Assembly (NCBI RefSeq): GCF_013204885.1
Contig: NZ_JABMKX010000021.1
Coordinates: 1-64,000 of the forward strand
Direction: 5' to 3'
Length of the DNA stretch: 64,000 nucleotides
From: Paenibacillus tritici
Lineage (GTDB): Bacteria; Bacillota; Bacilli; Paenibacillales; Paenibacillaceae
Shown: positions 53,983-60,605 of the stretch, piece after piece
Numbering within the stretch: position 1 is the stretch's first letter
Layout of the letters: each line of letters opens with the position of its first letter
Position numbers and translations under genes: made by a program
Notes under the pieces: generated by a model
Database searches by the model: none
What the model was told of the DNA's origin: nothing
Seen by the model: the letters and a program-made list of their open reading frames with translations, nothing else

Positions 53983-54429
53983 CTAGAGGAATCTCCGCTT
54001 CATGTCCGGTGTCGGCAAAAGGCACTGCTCATCCCGGCCGAACCAGCGGTAGCGGTTCCTTGCCACAATCCTGTATATTGCGTTGCGCAGCGGCCTTGGC
54101 ATCAGGGTGAACACATATGCCAGAGGCCACGGAAACCGCAGTCTGCGGGCAATCCGCAGCACTGCCGCCGATTCTGTATAATACTTGCCGTTCTCAACCA
54201 GCACAACTGTGTCTAACTGCCGCTCCGGCAGACCGCCTGCCTTAAGCAGCTCCCGGCCCGCCTCACTCTGCAGGGAAGCAAATTTGAAGTTTGCCTGCGG
54301 GTCACGGGGAATAATGAACCGGACCAGCCCCTGGCACAGATGACAGACTCCATCAATCAGCACGACCGCTTCTCTCTGCACTTCCTTGTTGATCTCCGCC
54401 ACTTCGTCCGCCCCTTCCCTCTTAGACAT
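53983..54429 (-). CDS. DCC-family thiol-disulfide oxidoreductase-like protein
   Basis: This 148-aa protein has the DxxCxxC motif of the DUF393/DCC family (VVLIDGVCHLCQGLVRFI, about residues 22-40), TVVLVENGKYYTESAAVLRI and a C-terminal LRNAIYRIVARNRYRWFG. These thioredoxin-like proteins carry out thiol-disulfide chemistry; the substrate is unknown. The gene follows the small Cys-rich protein gene on the same strand but is separated from it by a terminator. Confidence 0.9.
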   Translation of the reverse strand: MSKREGADEVAEINKEVQREAVVLIDGVCHLCQGLVRFIIPRDPQANFKFASLQSEAGRELLKAGGLPERQLDTVVLVENGKYYTESAAVLRIARRLRFPWPLAYVFTLMPRPLRNAIYRIVARNRYRWFGRDEQCLLPTPDMKRRFL

Positions 54430-54461
54430 AGTGTACCCTTCACTCCTCTGCAGAAAACAGC

Positions 54462-54485
54462 AAAAAACGCGGGATAGCTCCCGCG
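54462..54485 (-). terminator. Terminator of the small Cys-rich protein gene
   Basis: The stem CGCGGGA/TCCCGCG (54468-54474 and 54479-54485) has a TAGC-type loop and is followed on the minus strand by six T. Confidence 0.8.
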
Positions 54486-54507
54486 CCTACAATGTCCGTT
54501 CGTCTAA

Positions 54508-54786
54508 TTACTCGGCAATTGCCTTGTTAATCCACTCGTCTCCGGTCATTTGCTCTTCAAAATCAGCTGTGAAGGATTCCATACATTTGCAGATGAAATC
54601 TTTGCGGCATACCGGACAAGGAGTCTTGAGCAGGCGGCTGATGTTCGTCATTTTCCATTCCGGAAACCGATTGTAGAACGCGCGGCACTCCGTTCCGTCA
54701 GCAAGCTTGATAATGAACTCGTACAATCCTTCCTTATCATTGCTGCTGGCTTTGGTCACATTCGTAATACTCGGTTTGTAAGACAT
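54508..54786 (-). CDS. Small Cys-containing protein, unknown function
   Basis: This 92-aa cytoplasmic protein has a beta-rich first half (YEFIIKLADGTECRAFYNRF) and a C-terminal cluster PCPVCRKDFICKC (about 58-70), four or five Cys in a CxxC...CxC arrangement that could bind a zinc ion. No family was recognised. GGTGATG lies just upstream of the ATG at 54786; GTG at 54795 is an alternative start. It has its own strong promoter and terminator. Confidence 0.65.
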   Translation of the reverse strand: MSYKPSITNVTKASSNDKEGLYEFIIKLADGTECRAFYNRFPEWKMTNISRLLKTPCPVCRKDFICKCMESFTADFEEQMTGDEWINKAIAE

Positions 54787-54853
54787 CTTCATCACCCATT
54801 ATTTAAATTTTTGGTAAATTAATAGCGCACACGACACTAACAGATACTTAGAC

Positions 54854-54882
54854 ATATTAAAGAATATTCGGGGTGATGTCAA
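54854..54882 (-). promoter_or_regulatory. Sigma-A promoter of the small Cys-rich protein gene
   Basis: On the minus strand TTGACA (54877-54882) and TAATAT (54854-54859) are separated by exactly 17 bp. Confidence 0.65.
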
Positions 54883-54974
54883 CCAAAGCAGTGGCGGAAG
54901 GCCGCTATTTATTACACTTCTATCCTTCTTCGACTCTATTTAGCCATTATTCCCAGGATTGTGCTTTCCTACCC

Positions 54975-55192
54975 GTTATATAAAACGCACTTAAGATTTG
55001 AACTTGAAGCTTAATCGTCACTGCGGTGAACATTTGGACTTCCGGCCGCTGTTGTCAACAGATTTCTTGATCTACTCCGCTCTTCGCGGTGGAAATCCGT
55101 TGACAAAGGCGGTCGCTCCCGCTCCTACAGTTCCAAATTTCCCCTCCGCTTCTTTTGCTTTTTGTTTATTTCTTCAGTGCTTATTATATAGA
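54975..55192. repeat. MITE-like palindromic element, copy 1
   Basis: This 218-bp noncoding element is a near-duplicate of 60243-60460. The ends form imperfect terminal inverted repeats (13 of 17 positions match). Inside, a nested hairpin includes arms at 55052-55065 and 55093-55106 with one mismatch (a G-U on the minus-strand RNA). No transposase is present. It fills the gap between the small Cys-rich gene and ohr; the remainder of 54787-55299 holds the promoter at 54854 and the ohr terminator. Confidence 0.8.
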
Positions 55193-55216
55193 ACGAACCA
55201 CATGTTCATAGCAATA

Positions 55217-55243
55217 AAGACCGGACATTTGCTGCCCGGCCTT
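55217..55243 (-). terminator. Terminator candidate of ohr
   Basis: On the minus strand AAGGCCGGG pairs with TCCGGTCTT with wobble pairs, followed by TATTG. It lies about 55 bp beyond the ohr stop. Confidence 0.4.
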
Positions 55244-55299
55244 AAGTGTTTACGAATATTTTTGAAGTATTTTGCAGCTATAGAATTCCGGGTATCCTC

Positions 55300-55734
55300 T
55301 TAAAGTACGTTCAGCTCTACTTCGATATTTCCGCGGGTTGCCTTGGAGTAAGGGCAGAAATCATGGGCTTTCTTAGCCAGATCTTCGGCAACAGAGCGCT
55401 CGATGCCCGGCAGCTTCACATCCAGCTTCACGGCCAGCTTGAATCCTCCGTCGCTCTCATCCTTGCCGATCAGCACATTCGAGGTAATCTCGACATCCTG
55501 CAGCTTCACGCCTTCCTTACGGGCGATATTGGCGAGCGCACTTTCATAGCAAGCGCCATAGCCCGCCGCGAACAGCTGCTCCGGGTTCGTGCCGGCACCG
55601 CCTGGGCCTCCAAGCTCCTTGGGGATTTTGAGGTCATGCTTAAGCGCCCCATCCGAAGATTCAACTGAACCCTCACGGCCTCCGCGAACCTTAGCTGTAG
55701 CTGTATATAATGCCTTCAGTTTCAATGCAGTCAT
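55300..55734 (-). CDS. ohr: Organic hydroperoxide resistance protein
   Basis: This 144-aa peroxidase of the Ohr/OsmC family reduces organic peroxides using two conserved cysteines: GYGACYESALANI (first Cys, about 60) and FCPYSKATRGNIEVELNV (second Cys in the CPYSxATRGN motif). NPEQLFAAGY precedes the first. The ATG at 55734 has AAGGAG upstream; the longer frame upstream is open but has no ribosome binding site. It is divergent from the glutathione peroxidase gene, and both have OhrR-like operators. Confidence 0.93.
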   Translation of the reverse strand: MTALKLKALYTATAKVRGGREGSVESSDGALKHDLKIPKELGGPGGAGTNPEQLFAAGYGACYESALANIARKEGVKLQDVEITSNVLIGKDESDGGFKLAVKLDVKLPGIERSVAEDLAKKAHDFCPYSKATRGNIEVELNVL

Positions 55735-55756
55735 CTTTAATCTTCTCCTTTTTGAC

Positions 55757-55767
55757 ACAAATTTTGT
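55757..55767. promoter_or_regulatory. OhrR-like operator of ohr
   Basis: ACAAATTTTGT is a perfect 11-bp inverted repeat resembling the OhrR half-sites (TACAATT-AATTGTA) and lies 23 bp upstream of the ohr ATG, where a MarR-family repressor would act. Confidence 0.45.
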
Positions 55768-55840
55768 AAGAACACTTACCCATAACTTAAACCACCTCAT
55801 GTTTTTGAAACGATTATAGCTGATGTATCCACCTTGAGGC

Positions 55841-55877
55841 TTGCTTCTGCTGGTGAATGGTGTACAATTAAATTGTG
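55841..55877 (+). promoter_or_regulatory. Promoter and OhrR-like operator of the glutathione peroxidase gene
   Basis: TTGCTT (55841-55846), a 16-bp spacer and TACAAT (55863-55868) make the promoter. The -10 is embedded in TACAATTAAATTGTG (55863-55877), a near-perfect match to the Bacillus OhrR operator, so repression by an OhrR/MarR protein is likely. Confidence 0.6.
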
Positions 55878-55906
55878 ATAAATCATTTGTTCGGGAGGAA
55901 TCATCC

Positions 55907-56386
55907 ATGAGTGTCTATGATTATGAAGCCAACACCCTGCGGGGTCAGGAAGAATCGCTCTCCAAATACAAAGGCAAGGTTCTGCTCGTCGTGAATACAG
56001 CCAGCAAATGCGGACTCACCCCGCAATATAAGGGTCTCCAGGAAGTGTACGATAAATTCAAAGACCGCGGCTTCGAGGTTCTGGGATTCCCCAGCAACCA
56101 GTTTGCCGGACAGGAGCCGGGTGAGAGTGAGGATATCGCGGAGTTCTGCGAGATTAACTACGGTGTGTCCTTCCCCATGTACGAGAAGATTAATGTCAAT
56201 GGCGCCGATGCCCATCCCCTGTTCAAATATCTGTCCAAAGAGGCACCCGGAGTCCTCGGCTCGAAGAGTATCAAATGGAACTTCACCAAATTCCTGGTGG
56301 ACCAGGAAGGCCGCGTGCTGAAGCGCTTCTCCCCGCAGACAACGCCGGATCAGATCGAAGATGAGATCGCCAAGCTGCTGAAGTAG
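55907..56386 (+). CDS. Glutathione peroxidase family protein (thioredoxin-type)
   Basis: This 159-aa peroxidase has the GPx active site VVNTASKCGLTPQYKGL with a Cys in place of selenocysteine, the GFPSNQFAGQEPGE motif with the conserved Gln, and the WNFTKFLVD motif with the active-site Trp and Asn. Such bacterial proteins usually use thioredoxin and reduce organic hydroperoxides. GGAGGAATCATCC precedes the ATG at 55907. The gene is divergent from ohr and shares its likely regulator, giving a peroxide-defence pair. Confidence 0.93.
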   Translation: MSVYDYEANTLRGQEESLSKYKGKVLLVVNTASKCGLTPQYKGLQEVYDKFKDRGFEVLGFPSNQFAGQEPGESEDIAEFCEINYGVSFPMYEKINVNGADAHPLFKYLSKEAPGVLGSKSIKWNFTKFLVDQEGRVLKRFSPQTTPDQIEDEIAKLLK

Positions 56387-56396
56387 AATGAAAAGC

Positions 56397-56443
56397 AAAC
56401 ACCCTTCATACCCGGATCGAAACGGGGGCGAAGGGTGTTTTTT
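56397..56443 (+). terminator. Terminator of the glutathione peroxidase gene
   Basis: AAACACCCTTC (56397-56407) pairs with GAAGGGTGTTT (56430-56440), followed by TTT. Confidence 0.75.
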
Positions 56444-56448
56444 GAGAC

Positions 56449-56492
56449 AAAAAAAGCCGAAACCCTTGAATCATCAAAGGTCTCGGCTTTTT
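56449..56492. terminator. Terminator of tRNA-Leu copy 1
   Basis: AAAAAAGCCGA pairs with TCGGCTTTTTT (arms at about 56450-56460 and 56483-56492), enclosing a partly paired CCTTGA/TCAAAGG. It can act on both strands and lies 11 bp beyond the tRNA-Leu 3' end. Confidence 0.7.
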
Positions 56493-56502
56493 TCCAATAG
56501 TA

Positions 56503-56585
56503 TGCGGTAGAGAGGACTCGAACCTCCACGGGTATACACCCACTACCCCCTCAAGATAGCGTGTCTGCCATTCCACCACTACCGC
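56503..56585 (-). tRNA. tRNA-Leu(GAG), copy 1
   Basis: This 83-bp type II tRNA has acceptor stem GCGGTAG/CTACCGC, anticodon loop TTGAGGG (anticodon GAG), a long variable arm and the GGTTCGAGTCC T-arm. CCA is not encoded. It is identical base for base to 58710-58792. It has its own TTTACT-17-TATAAT promoter just downstream of the XRE gene. Confidence 0.95.
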
Positions 56586-56630
56586 GCGGTGTGTCTAACG
56601 TTGAAGCATTGTTTGAGGCCAACATTCAAT

Positions 56631-56659
56631 ATTATAAATCGGTTGCGCTCAAAAGTAAA
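56631..56659 (-). promoter_or_regulatory. Promoter of tRNA-Leu copy 1
   Basis: On the minus strand TTTACT (56654-56659), a 17-bp spacer and TATAAT (56631-56636) lie about 46 bp upstream of the tRNA. Confidence 0.5.
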
Positions 56660-56668
56660 GATGCTGGC

Positions 56669-57034
56669 TTAAGAATTTTGGTCCTTATCCTTACGTTTGC
56701 GATACTCGGTGAAAGCGATATATTCCTTGATGAAATTCTTCTCCTCCGGCTGCAGCTCCTCCGATTGGCAATTCAATTGCCTCATTGGGCCAAAAAAATA
56801 ATCCTCGCCGCTTTCTTGCACCGTTTGGGTCTGTTTGCCCAGAATCAGCCAATCGAGGCTGACATGGAAAAACGCGGCGATCTCGATCAGCTTATGAGTG
56901 CCGGGTGTAGACTTGCCCCGCTTCCAATCGCCCATGTTGCCGGTACTGATTCCAAGCTGCGCACAGAAGGATTTCTTGGTAAGACCTTGCCGTTTGATCA
57001 GAAATTCAATTCGTTCGTATATGGTCTGCATCAC
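56669..57034 (-). CDS. XRE-family repressor-like regulator
   Basis: This 121-aa protein has an N-terminal helix-turn-helix (about 5-60; RIEFLIKRQGLTKKSFCAQL, then GISTGNMGDWKRGKSTPGTH) typical of XRE/CI-like repressors and a short helical C-terminal tail rich in Glu and Lys. No peptidase domain. It is transcribed divergently from a Cro-like gene, with ACGT-containing operator-like sites between. GTG at 57034 and ATG at 57031 are both possible starts after GGGAGG. Confidence 0.82.
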   Translation of the reverse strand: MMQTIYERIEFLIKRQGLTKKSFCAQLGISTGNMGDWKRGKSTPGTHKLIEIAAFFHVSLDWLILGKQTQTVQESGEDYFFGPMRQLNCQSEELQPEEKNFIKEYIAFTEYRKRKDKDQNS

Positions 57035-57062
57035 CCAACCGCCTCCCGATAGAAAATATAAT

Positions 57063-57097
57063 ACGTAAAAACGTTATTTTTTATTGAAAAATGACGT
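57063..57097. promoter_or_regulatory. Repressor operator-like sites between xre and cro-like genes
   Basis: Three ACGT cores (57063-57066, 57071-57074 and 57094-57097) occur in the AT-rich spacer. The first two are flanked by AATA/TATT arms, forming an imperfect palindrome; the third lies in the spacer of the cro-like promoter. This is the usual layout for an autoregulated phage switch. Confidence 0.4.
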
Positions 57098-57112
57098 AAA
57101 AAAGTATATAAT
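57084..57112 (+). promoter_or_regulatory. Promoter of the cro-like gene
   Basis: TTGAAA (57084-57089), a 17-bp spacer and perfect TATAAT (57107-57112). Confidence 0.65.
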
Positions 57113-57170
57113 TAACTATTATTATATCTTTACCTATTTTATATCATAGCGGCTGGATAGTCGATACGAG

Positions 57171-57377
57171 GTGAGCAATCTGAACAGCAAACGCCCCATT
57201 ACTGCCTACGGTTGGGCTATTAAGAAACGTCTGGCAGAACTGCACTTGGATCAGAAGAAATTCTGTGAGTTACACGACATCCCACCCTATCGGCTGTCCA
57301 ACCTGATTCACGGTACACGCAAGGCAGACAGATACCGTCGTCAAGTCGCTGAATTGTTGAACCTGCCTCCATCTTAG
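57171..57377 (+). CDS. Cro-like helix-turn-helix protein
   Basis: This 65-68 aa protein is almost entirely a helix-turn-helix (AIKKRLAELHLDQKKFCELH, then YRLSNLIHGTRKADRYRRQV), the scale of phage Cro regulators. The GTG at 57171 overlaps an AGGTGA sequence that sits five bases before an in-frame CTG at 57180; the real start may be that CTG. It lies 34 bp upstream of the PAS-like gene on the same strand and opposite the XRE repressor. Confidence 0.72.
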   Translation: MSNLNSKRPITAYGWAIKKRLAELHLDQKKFCELHDIPPYRLSNLIHGTRKADRYRRQVAELLNLPPS

Positions 57378-57411
57378 TGCCTTCAACCCGCATACTGAGG
57401 AGCGATTATCT

Positions 57412-57987
57412 TTGCCTGACAGCCTCTCAACCCTCTTCCCGTCTCTTAATGCGCTGACACATAATGCGCTGGTAATAGACAGCAGCGGAATGATCCGCTT
57501 CGTTAGCGCCCGGTGGGATGAATTTAACCGGCAATATGGACTCACAAGCACCCCGGACTGCCTGGAGCGGAGCATACTTGAGCTGTTTCAGGAAGTGATG
57601 ATCGTTCCCGCAGACATCCATAAGCTGGAGCAGCTGCTACAGGATATGGTCCAAGGCACCCGTCTGTCCTCCAGTACCGAACTGGCACTCCTGACATTGA
57701 ACAGGGGCAGCAGGCTCTTCGAGCTGAATATGTGTCCGCTTATTGCTGAACCGGCACCTGCCTATAAGGCTGCTATTCTAGCAATACGCGATATAGGGCT
57801 GCCCCCCGTCATACGCCAACTGGTCCCAATCTGTGCCTCCTGCAAATCTATCCGCAGCACCCAGGAGGAATGGATCAGGATCGAACGGTTCCTGCAGCAG
57901 CAGCTTTCTTTGCAATTCACTCACGATATCTGCCCGGCCTGCATCCGCGAGCTGTATCCGCAATACGCCGCTTCTCTGAAGTGGTGA
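57412..57987 (+). CDS. PAS-like protein with C-terminal Cys cluster
   Basis: This 191-aa protein has an N-terminal PAS-like domain (about 15-125; LTHNALVIDSSGMIRFVSAR) and a C-terminal tail VPICASCKSIRSTQEEW, then HDICPACIRELYP. This CxxCK...CPxC tail is found at the end of PAS-type signalling proteins and may bind metal. No kinase or output domain is present, so it may be a stand-alone sensor or a truncated one. The start is a TTG at 57412 with GAGGAG nine bases upstream. It lies directly downstream of the cro-like gene. Confidence 0.65.
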   Translation: MPDSLSTLFPSLNALTHNALVIDSSGMIRFVSARWDEFNRQYGLTSTPDCLERSILELFQEVMIVPADIHKLEQLLQDMVQGTRLSSSTELALLTLNRGSRLFELNMCPLIAEPAPAYKAAILAIRDIGLPPVIRQLVPICASCKSIRSTQEEWIRIERFLQQQLSLQFTHDICPACIRELYPQYAASLKW

Positions 57988-58091
57988 TCAGTCCGGAAAT
58001 GTCCGGCATGATCATTCCTGTTGGCTTTAATTCCACTTGATCCCCGCAAAATCCTTCTTTCTGCAAGTTAAAAATGTCCGGGAATGCACAG

Positions 58092-58120
58092 CAGCGCCCC
58101 TCCCATAAGGAGGAGCGCTG
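58092..58120 (+). terminator. Hairpin downstream of the PAS-like gene
   Basis: CAGCGCCCCTCC (58092-58103) pairs with GGAGGAGCGCTG (58109-58120) with one mismatch; the T-poor tail TTTGTT follows. Confidence 0.5.
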
Positions 58121-58147
58121 TTTGTTACTTATGTCTCTGCCGACTGT

Positions 58148-58600
58148 CTAATCTTTCTTTTCAATGCTAAAAACTTTCAACTTTTCATCAGGATCGAAAT
58201 TAACACAATTGCTAAGCAATAAGGTATAAAAATCATTGGTTTCTGCTTTCTCGATCTTCTTGCAATAATATTTCATTCCTTTTCCTGTACTCAATGCATC
58301 TCTGCTATTGTCAATGCCCCAAGTGATTGTCTTCCCCTCCGTGTATACATCATTGATTACAAAGCCACTATCAACGGGCTGGGGAATTAACATTAAATAA
58401 TCAGATTTTCCTTGATTAAAATTCTCTATAAAGTTATCTATCTTTTTCAAGTCATTGTAGTCAAAATCAAATAAAATCGGAAGATGACTTGACTCGCTAG
58501 TGTTTTCATCTTTATCATTTAAATTCTTCACCAACAAAAATCCTAATATAACAACCAATAAACAATTGAGTCCTAAGATCACCCGGTTGATTTTATTCAT
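58148..58600 (-). CDS. AT-rich orphan membrane-anchored protein
   Basis: This 150-aa protein has an N-terminal signal anchor or signal peptide (about 6-24, RVILGLNCLLVVILGFLLV) and an extracytoplasmic domain with Asp/Asn/Lys-rich composition. No family was recognised; the segment DFDYNDLKKIDNFIENFNQG is helical, and two Cys (about 112 and 131) could form a disulfide. A hand count over 58441-58500 gives 20 G+C in 60 bases, well below neighbouring genes, which suggests recent acquisition. Confidence 0.6.
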   Translation of the reverse strand: MNKINRVILGLNCLLVVILGFLLVKNLNDKDENTSESSHLPILFDFDYNDLKKIDNFIENFNQGKSDYLMLIPQPVDSGFVINDVYTEGKTITWGIDNSRDALSTGKGMKYYCKKIEKAETNDFYTLLLSNCVNFDPDEKLKVFSIEKKD

Positions 58601-58640
58601 ACCATCTCTCCTTGGAGAATTTATTACTGATTCGACGCAA

Positions 58641-58697
58641 AAAATAAAAAAAGCAGCAAAATCCCTTGAAATACCAAAGGCTTTTGCTGCTTTTGCT
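58641..58697 (-). terminator. Terminator of the tRNA-Glu/tRNA-Leu unit
   Basis: AAAGCAGCAAAA (58650-58661) pairs with TTTTGCTGCTTT (58682-58693) around CCTT/AAGG. On the minus strand TTTTTTTATTTTTT follows. The same architecture occurs after tRNA-Leu copy 1. Confidence 0.8.
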
Positions 58698-58709
58698 TTT
58701 TAAATCGTA

Positions 58710-58792
58710 TGCGGTAGAGAGGACTCGAACCTCCACGGGTATACACCCACTACCCCCTCAAGATAGCGTGTCTGCCATTCCACCACTACCGC
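58710..58792 (-). tRNA. tRNA-Leu(GAG), copy 2
   Basis: This 83-bp tRNA is identical to 56503-56585 and has anticodon GAG. It lies 4 bp downstream of tRNA-Glu in one transcription unit. Confidence 0.95.
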
Positions 58793-58796
58793 ATAT

Positions 58797-58871
58797 TGGT
58801 GACTCGTATGGGATTCGAACCCATGTTACCTCCGTGAAAGGGAGGTGTCTTAACCCCTTGACCAACGAGCC
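58797..58871 (-). tRNA. tRNA-Glu(UUC)
   Basis: The acceptor stem GGCTCGT/ACGAGTC, anticodon TTC in CCCTTTCACGG, GGTTCGAATCC T-arm and encoded CCA (58797-58799) are all present. Confidence 0.95.
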
Positions 58872-58906
58872 AAATTTGAAATTTTATCTTTGTGACAACA
58901 AAAATG

Positions 58907-58935
58907 AGTATATCAAACCCGAACGAATTTGACAA
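58907..58935 (-). promoter_or_regulatory. Promoter of the tRNA-Glu/tRNA-Leu unit
   Basis: On the minus strand TTGTCA (58930-58935), a 17-bp spacer and TATACT (58907-58912) lie about 35 bp upstream of tRNA-Glu. Confidence 0.7.
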
Positions 58936-59060
58936 GCCTTTTTTCGAAAGCTAGGGTCTGCGAAAAATATAGGGAGAACCGCAGTGTGCAGCCTCTGCTT
59001 CTCTCCCCGCTCCTGCCCCACCTTCCCGCAGGACAGAATCCATATTCTTCCGCCTTAGAA

Positions 59061-60200
59061 TTAGCTCCCCCCGCCGCCAGCAGCAGCAAGCACACTTATT
59101 CCCTCAGCGTATTCATATCCGAGACTGCCGGCCACCGCTGCGTTGGTGACCTGTCCGGCCACTACATTCAGACCACGCGCAAGCGCCGCGTTCTGGACTG
59201 CCGCCGCCTGAATGCCAAGATTGGCAATCTGCAGCGCATAGGGGATCGTCACATTAGTCAACGCCAGCGTCGAGGTCCGGGCGACTGCCCCCGGCATATT
59301 GGCTACAGCGTAATGGACTACGCCATGCTTCACATAGGTCGGGTTCTCATGGGTAGTAATCCGGTCAATCGTCTCAATCGACCCGCCTTGATCAATCGCA
59401 ACGTCCACGATTACAGAACCCTCTTCCATCTGCTGCACCATATACTCTGTGACCAGCTTGGGGGCACGGGCACCGGGAATCAGTACGGCCCCGATCAGCA
59501 GATCGGCCCGGCGTACTGCCTGCTCCAGATGATAGGAATCCGACATCACGGTAATCAGCCGTCCGCCAAAAATATCATCCAGCGCACGCAGACGGCTCGC
59601 ATTCAGATCCAGTACCGTAACGCGCGCGCCCATCCCCAGGGCAATCTTGGCCGCATTGGTGCCGACAATGCCGCCGCCGACTATGACTACCTCACCAGGC
59701 CGCACTCCCGGCACACCGCCCAGCAGAACACCCTTGCCGCCATGCGGCTTCTCCAGCAGCCCGGCACCGATCTGCACCGCCATCCGCCCGGCGACCTCGC
59801 TCATGGGAATCAGCAGGGGCAGCGAGCCGTCCTCCAGCTGAATCGTCTCATAGCCCACGGCGGTCACGCCGCTCTCTACCAGCGCCTTAGTCAGTTCTGC
59901 TTCAGGAGCCAGATGCAGATAAGTGAACAGAATCAGCCCTTTGCGGAAATAAGCGTATTCCTCCGGCAGCGGCTCCTTCACCTTAAGGATCATCTCTGCC
60001 TTGCTCCAGACATCGGCAGCTGTATCCAGAATCACTGCGCCTTTATCCATGTATTCCTTGTCACTCATCCCGCTGCCTGCACCGGCAGAGGATTCAATCA
60101 ACACTTCGTGCCCGGCCTTACGTAACGCTTCCACCCCGGCCGGAGTGATGGCGACACGGTTCTCATTATTCTTGATTTCTGCGGGTACGCCAACGATCAT
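59061..60200 (-). CDS. ald: Alanine dehydrogenase
   Basis: This 379-aa NAD-dependent enzyme interconverts L-alanine with pyruvate and ammonium. It has the N-terminal VGVPAEIKNNENRVAITPAG, the conserved YLHLAPEAELT, the NAD-binding segment VIVGGGIVGTNAAKIALGMG and SVIVDVAIDQGGSIETI. The ATG at 60200 is preceded by AGGGGG; the longer frame runs upstream without a site. Only 42 bp separate the start from the palindromic element at 60243-60460, so its promoter must lie in or beyond that element. Confidence 0.96.
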   Translation of the reverse strand: MIVGVPAEIKNNENRVAITPAGVEALRKAGHEVLIESSAGAGSGMSDKEYMDKGAVILDTAADVWSKAEMILKVKEPLPEEYAYFRKGLILFTYLHLAPEAELTKALVESGVTAVGYETIQLEDGSLPLLIPMSEVAGRMAVQIGAGLLEKPHGGKGVLLGGVPGVRPGEVVIVGGGIVGTNAAKIALGMGARVTVLDLNASRLRALDDIFGGRLITVMSDSYHLEQAVRRADLLIGAVLIPGARAPKLVTEYMVQQMEEGSVIVDVAIDQGGSIETIDRITTHENPTYVKHGVVHYAVANMPGAVARTSTLALTNVTIPYALQIANLGIQAAAVQNAALARGLNVVAGQVTNAAVAGSLGYEYAEGISVLAAAGGGGS

Positions 60201-60242
60201 GCGGATTCCCCCTAAAAGTTTTGTAAGCATAGACTTAGTTGC

Positions 60243-60460
60243 GCTATATAAGAAGCACTTAGGTTTTAAACTTGAAGCTTCATCGTCACTGCGGTGAATA
60301 TTTGGACTTCCGGCCGCTGTTGTCCCCAGATTTCTGGATTAATACCGCTATTCGCGGTGGAAATCCGGTGACAAAGGCGGTCGCTACCGCTCCTACAGTT
60401 CCAAATTTCCCCTCCGCTTCTTTTGCTTTTTGTTATTTTCTTCAGTGCTTCTTATATAGC
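60243..60460. repeat. MITE-like palindromic element, copy 2
   Basis: This 218-bp element has perfect 17-bp terminal inverted repeats (60243-60259 and 60444-60460, GCTATATAAGAAGCACT). Nested arms lie at 60300-60306/60400-60406, 60312-60317/60377-60382, 60320-60333/60361-60374 and 60344-60348/60354-60358. It is a near-copy of 54975-55192 and has no coding capacity. It occupies the gap between ald and livK together with the terminator at 60491-60516; the rest of that gap shows nothing. Confidence 0.85.
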
Positions 60461-60490
60461 ATAGTCCATATTCTATCGCTCTGAGATACG

Positions 60491-60516
60491 AAAAGAAAGG
60501 CTCCAAGTCGAGCCTT
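60491..60516 (-). terminator. Terminator of the liv operon
   Basis: On the minus strand AAGGCTC (60510-60516) pairs with GAGCCTT (60497-60503), followed by TCTTTT. It lies about 90 bp beyond the livK stop. Confidence 0.6.
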
Positions 60517-60605
60517 CCTCTTAACAGCTAAGTAAGGCAAGAGGCCCCTGGCCTCCTGCGGAATAGAAATTATTCCTCTCTCCTTACTATATGCAGATGG
60601 ACAGC

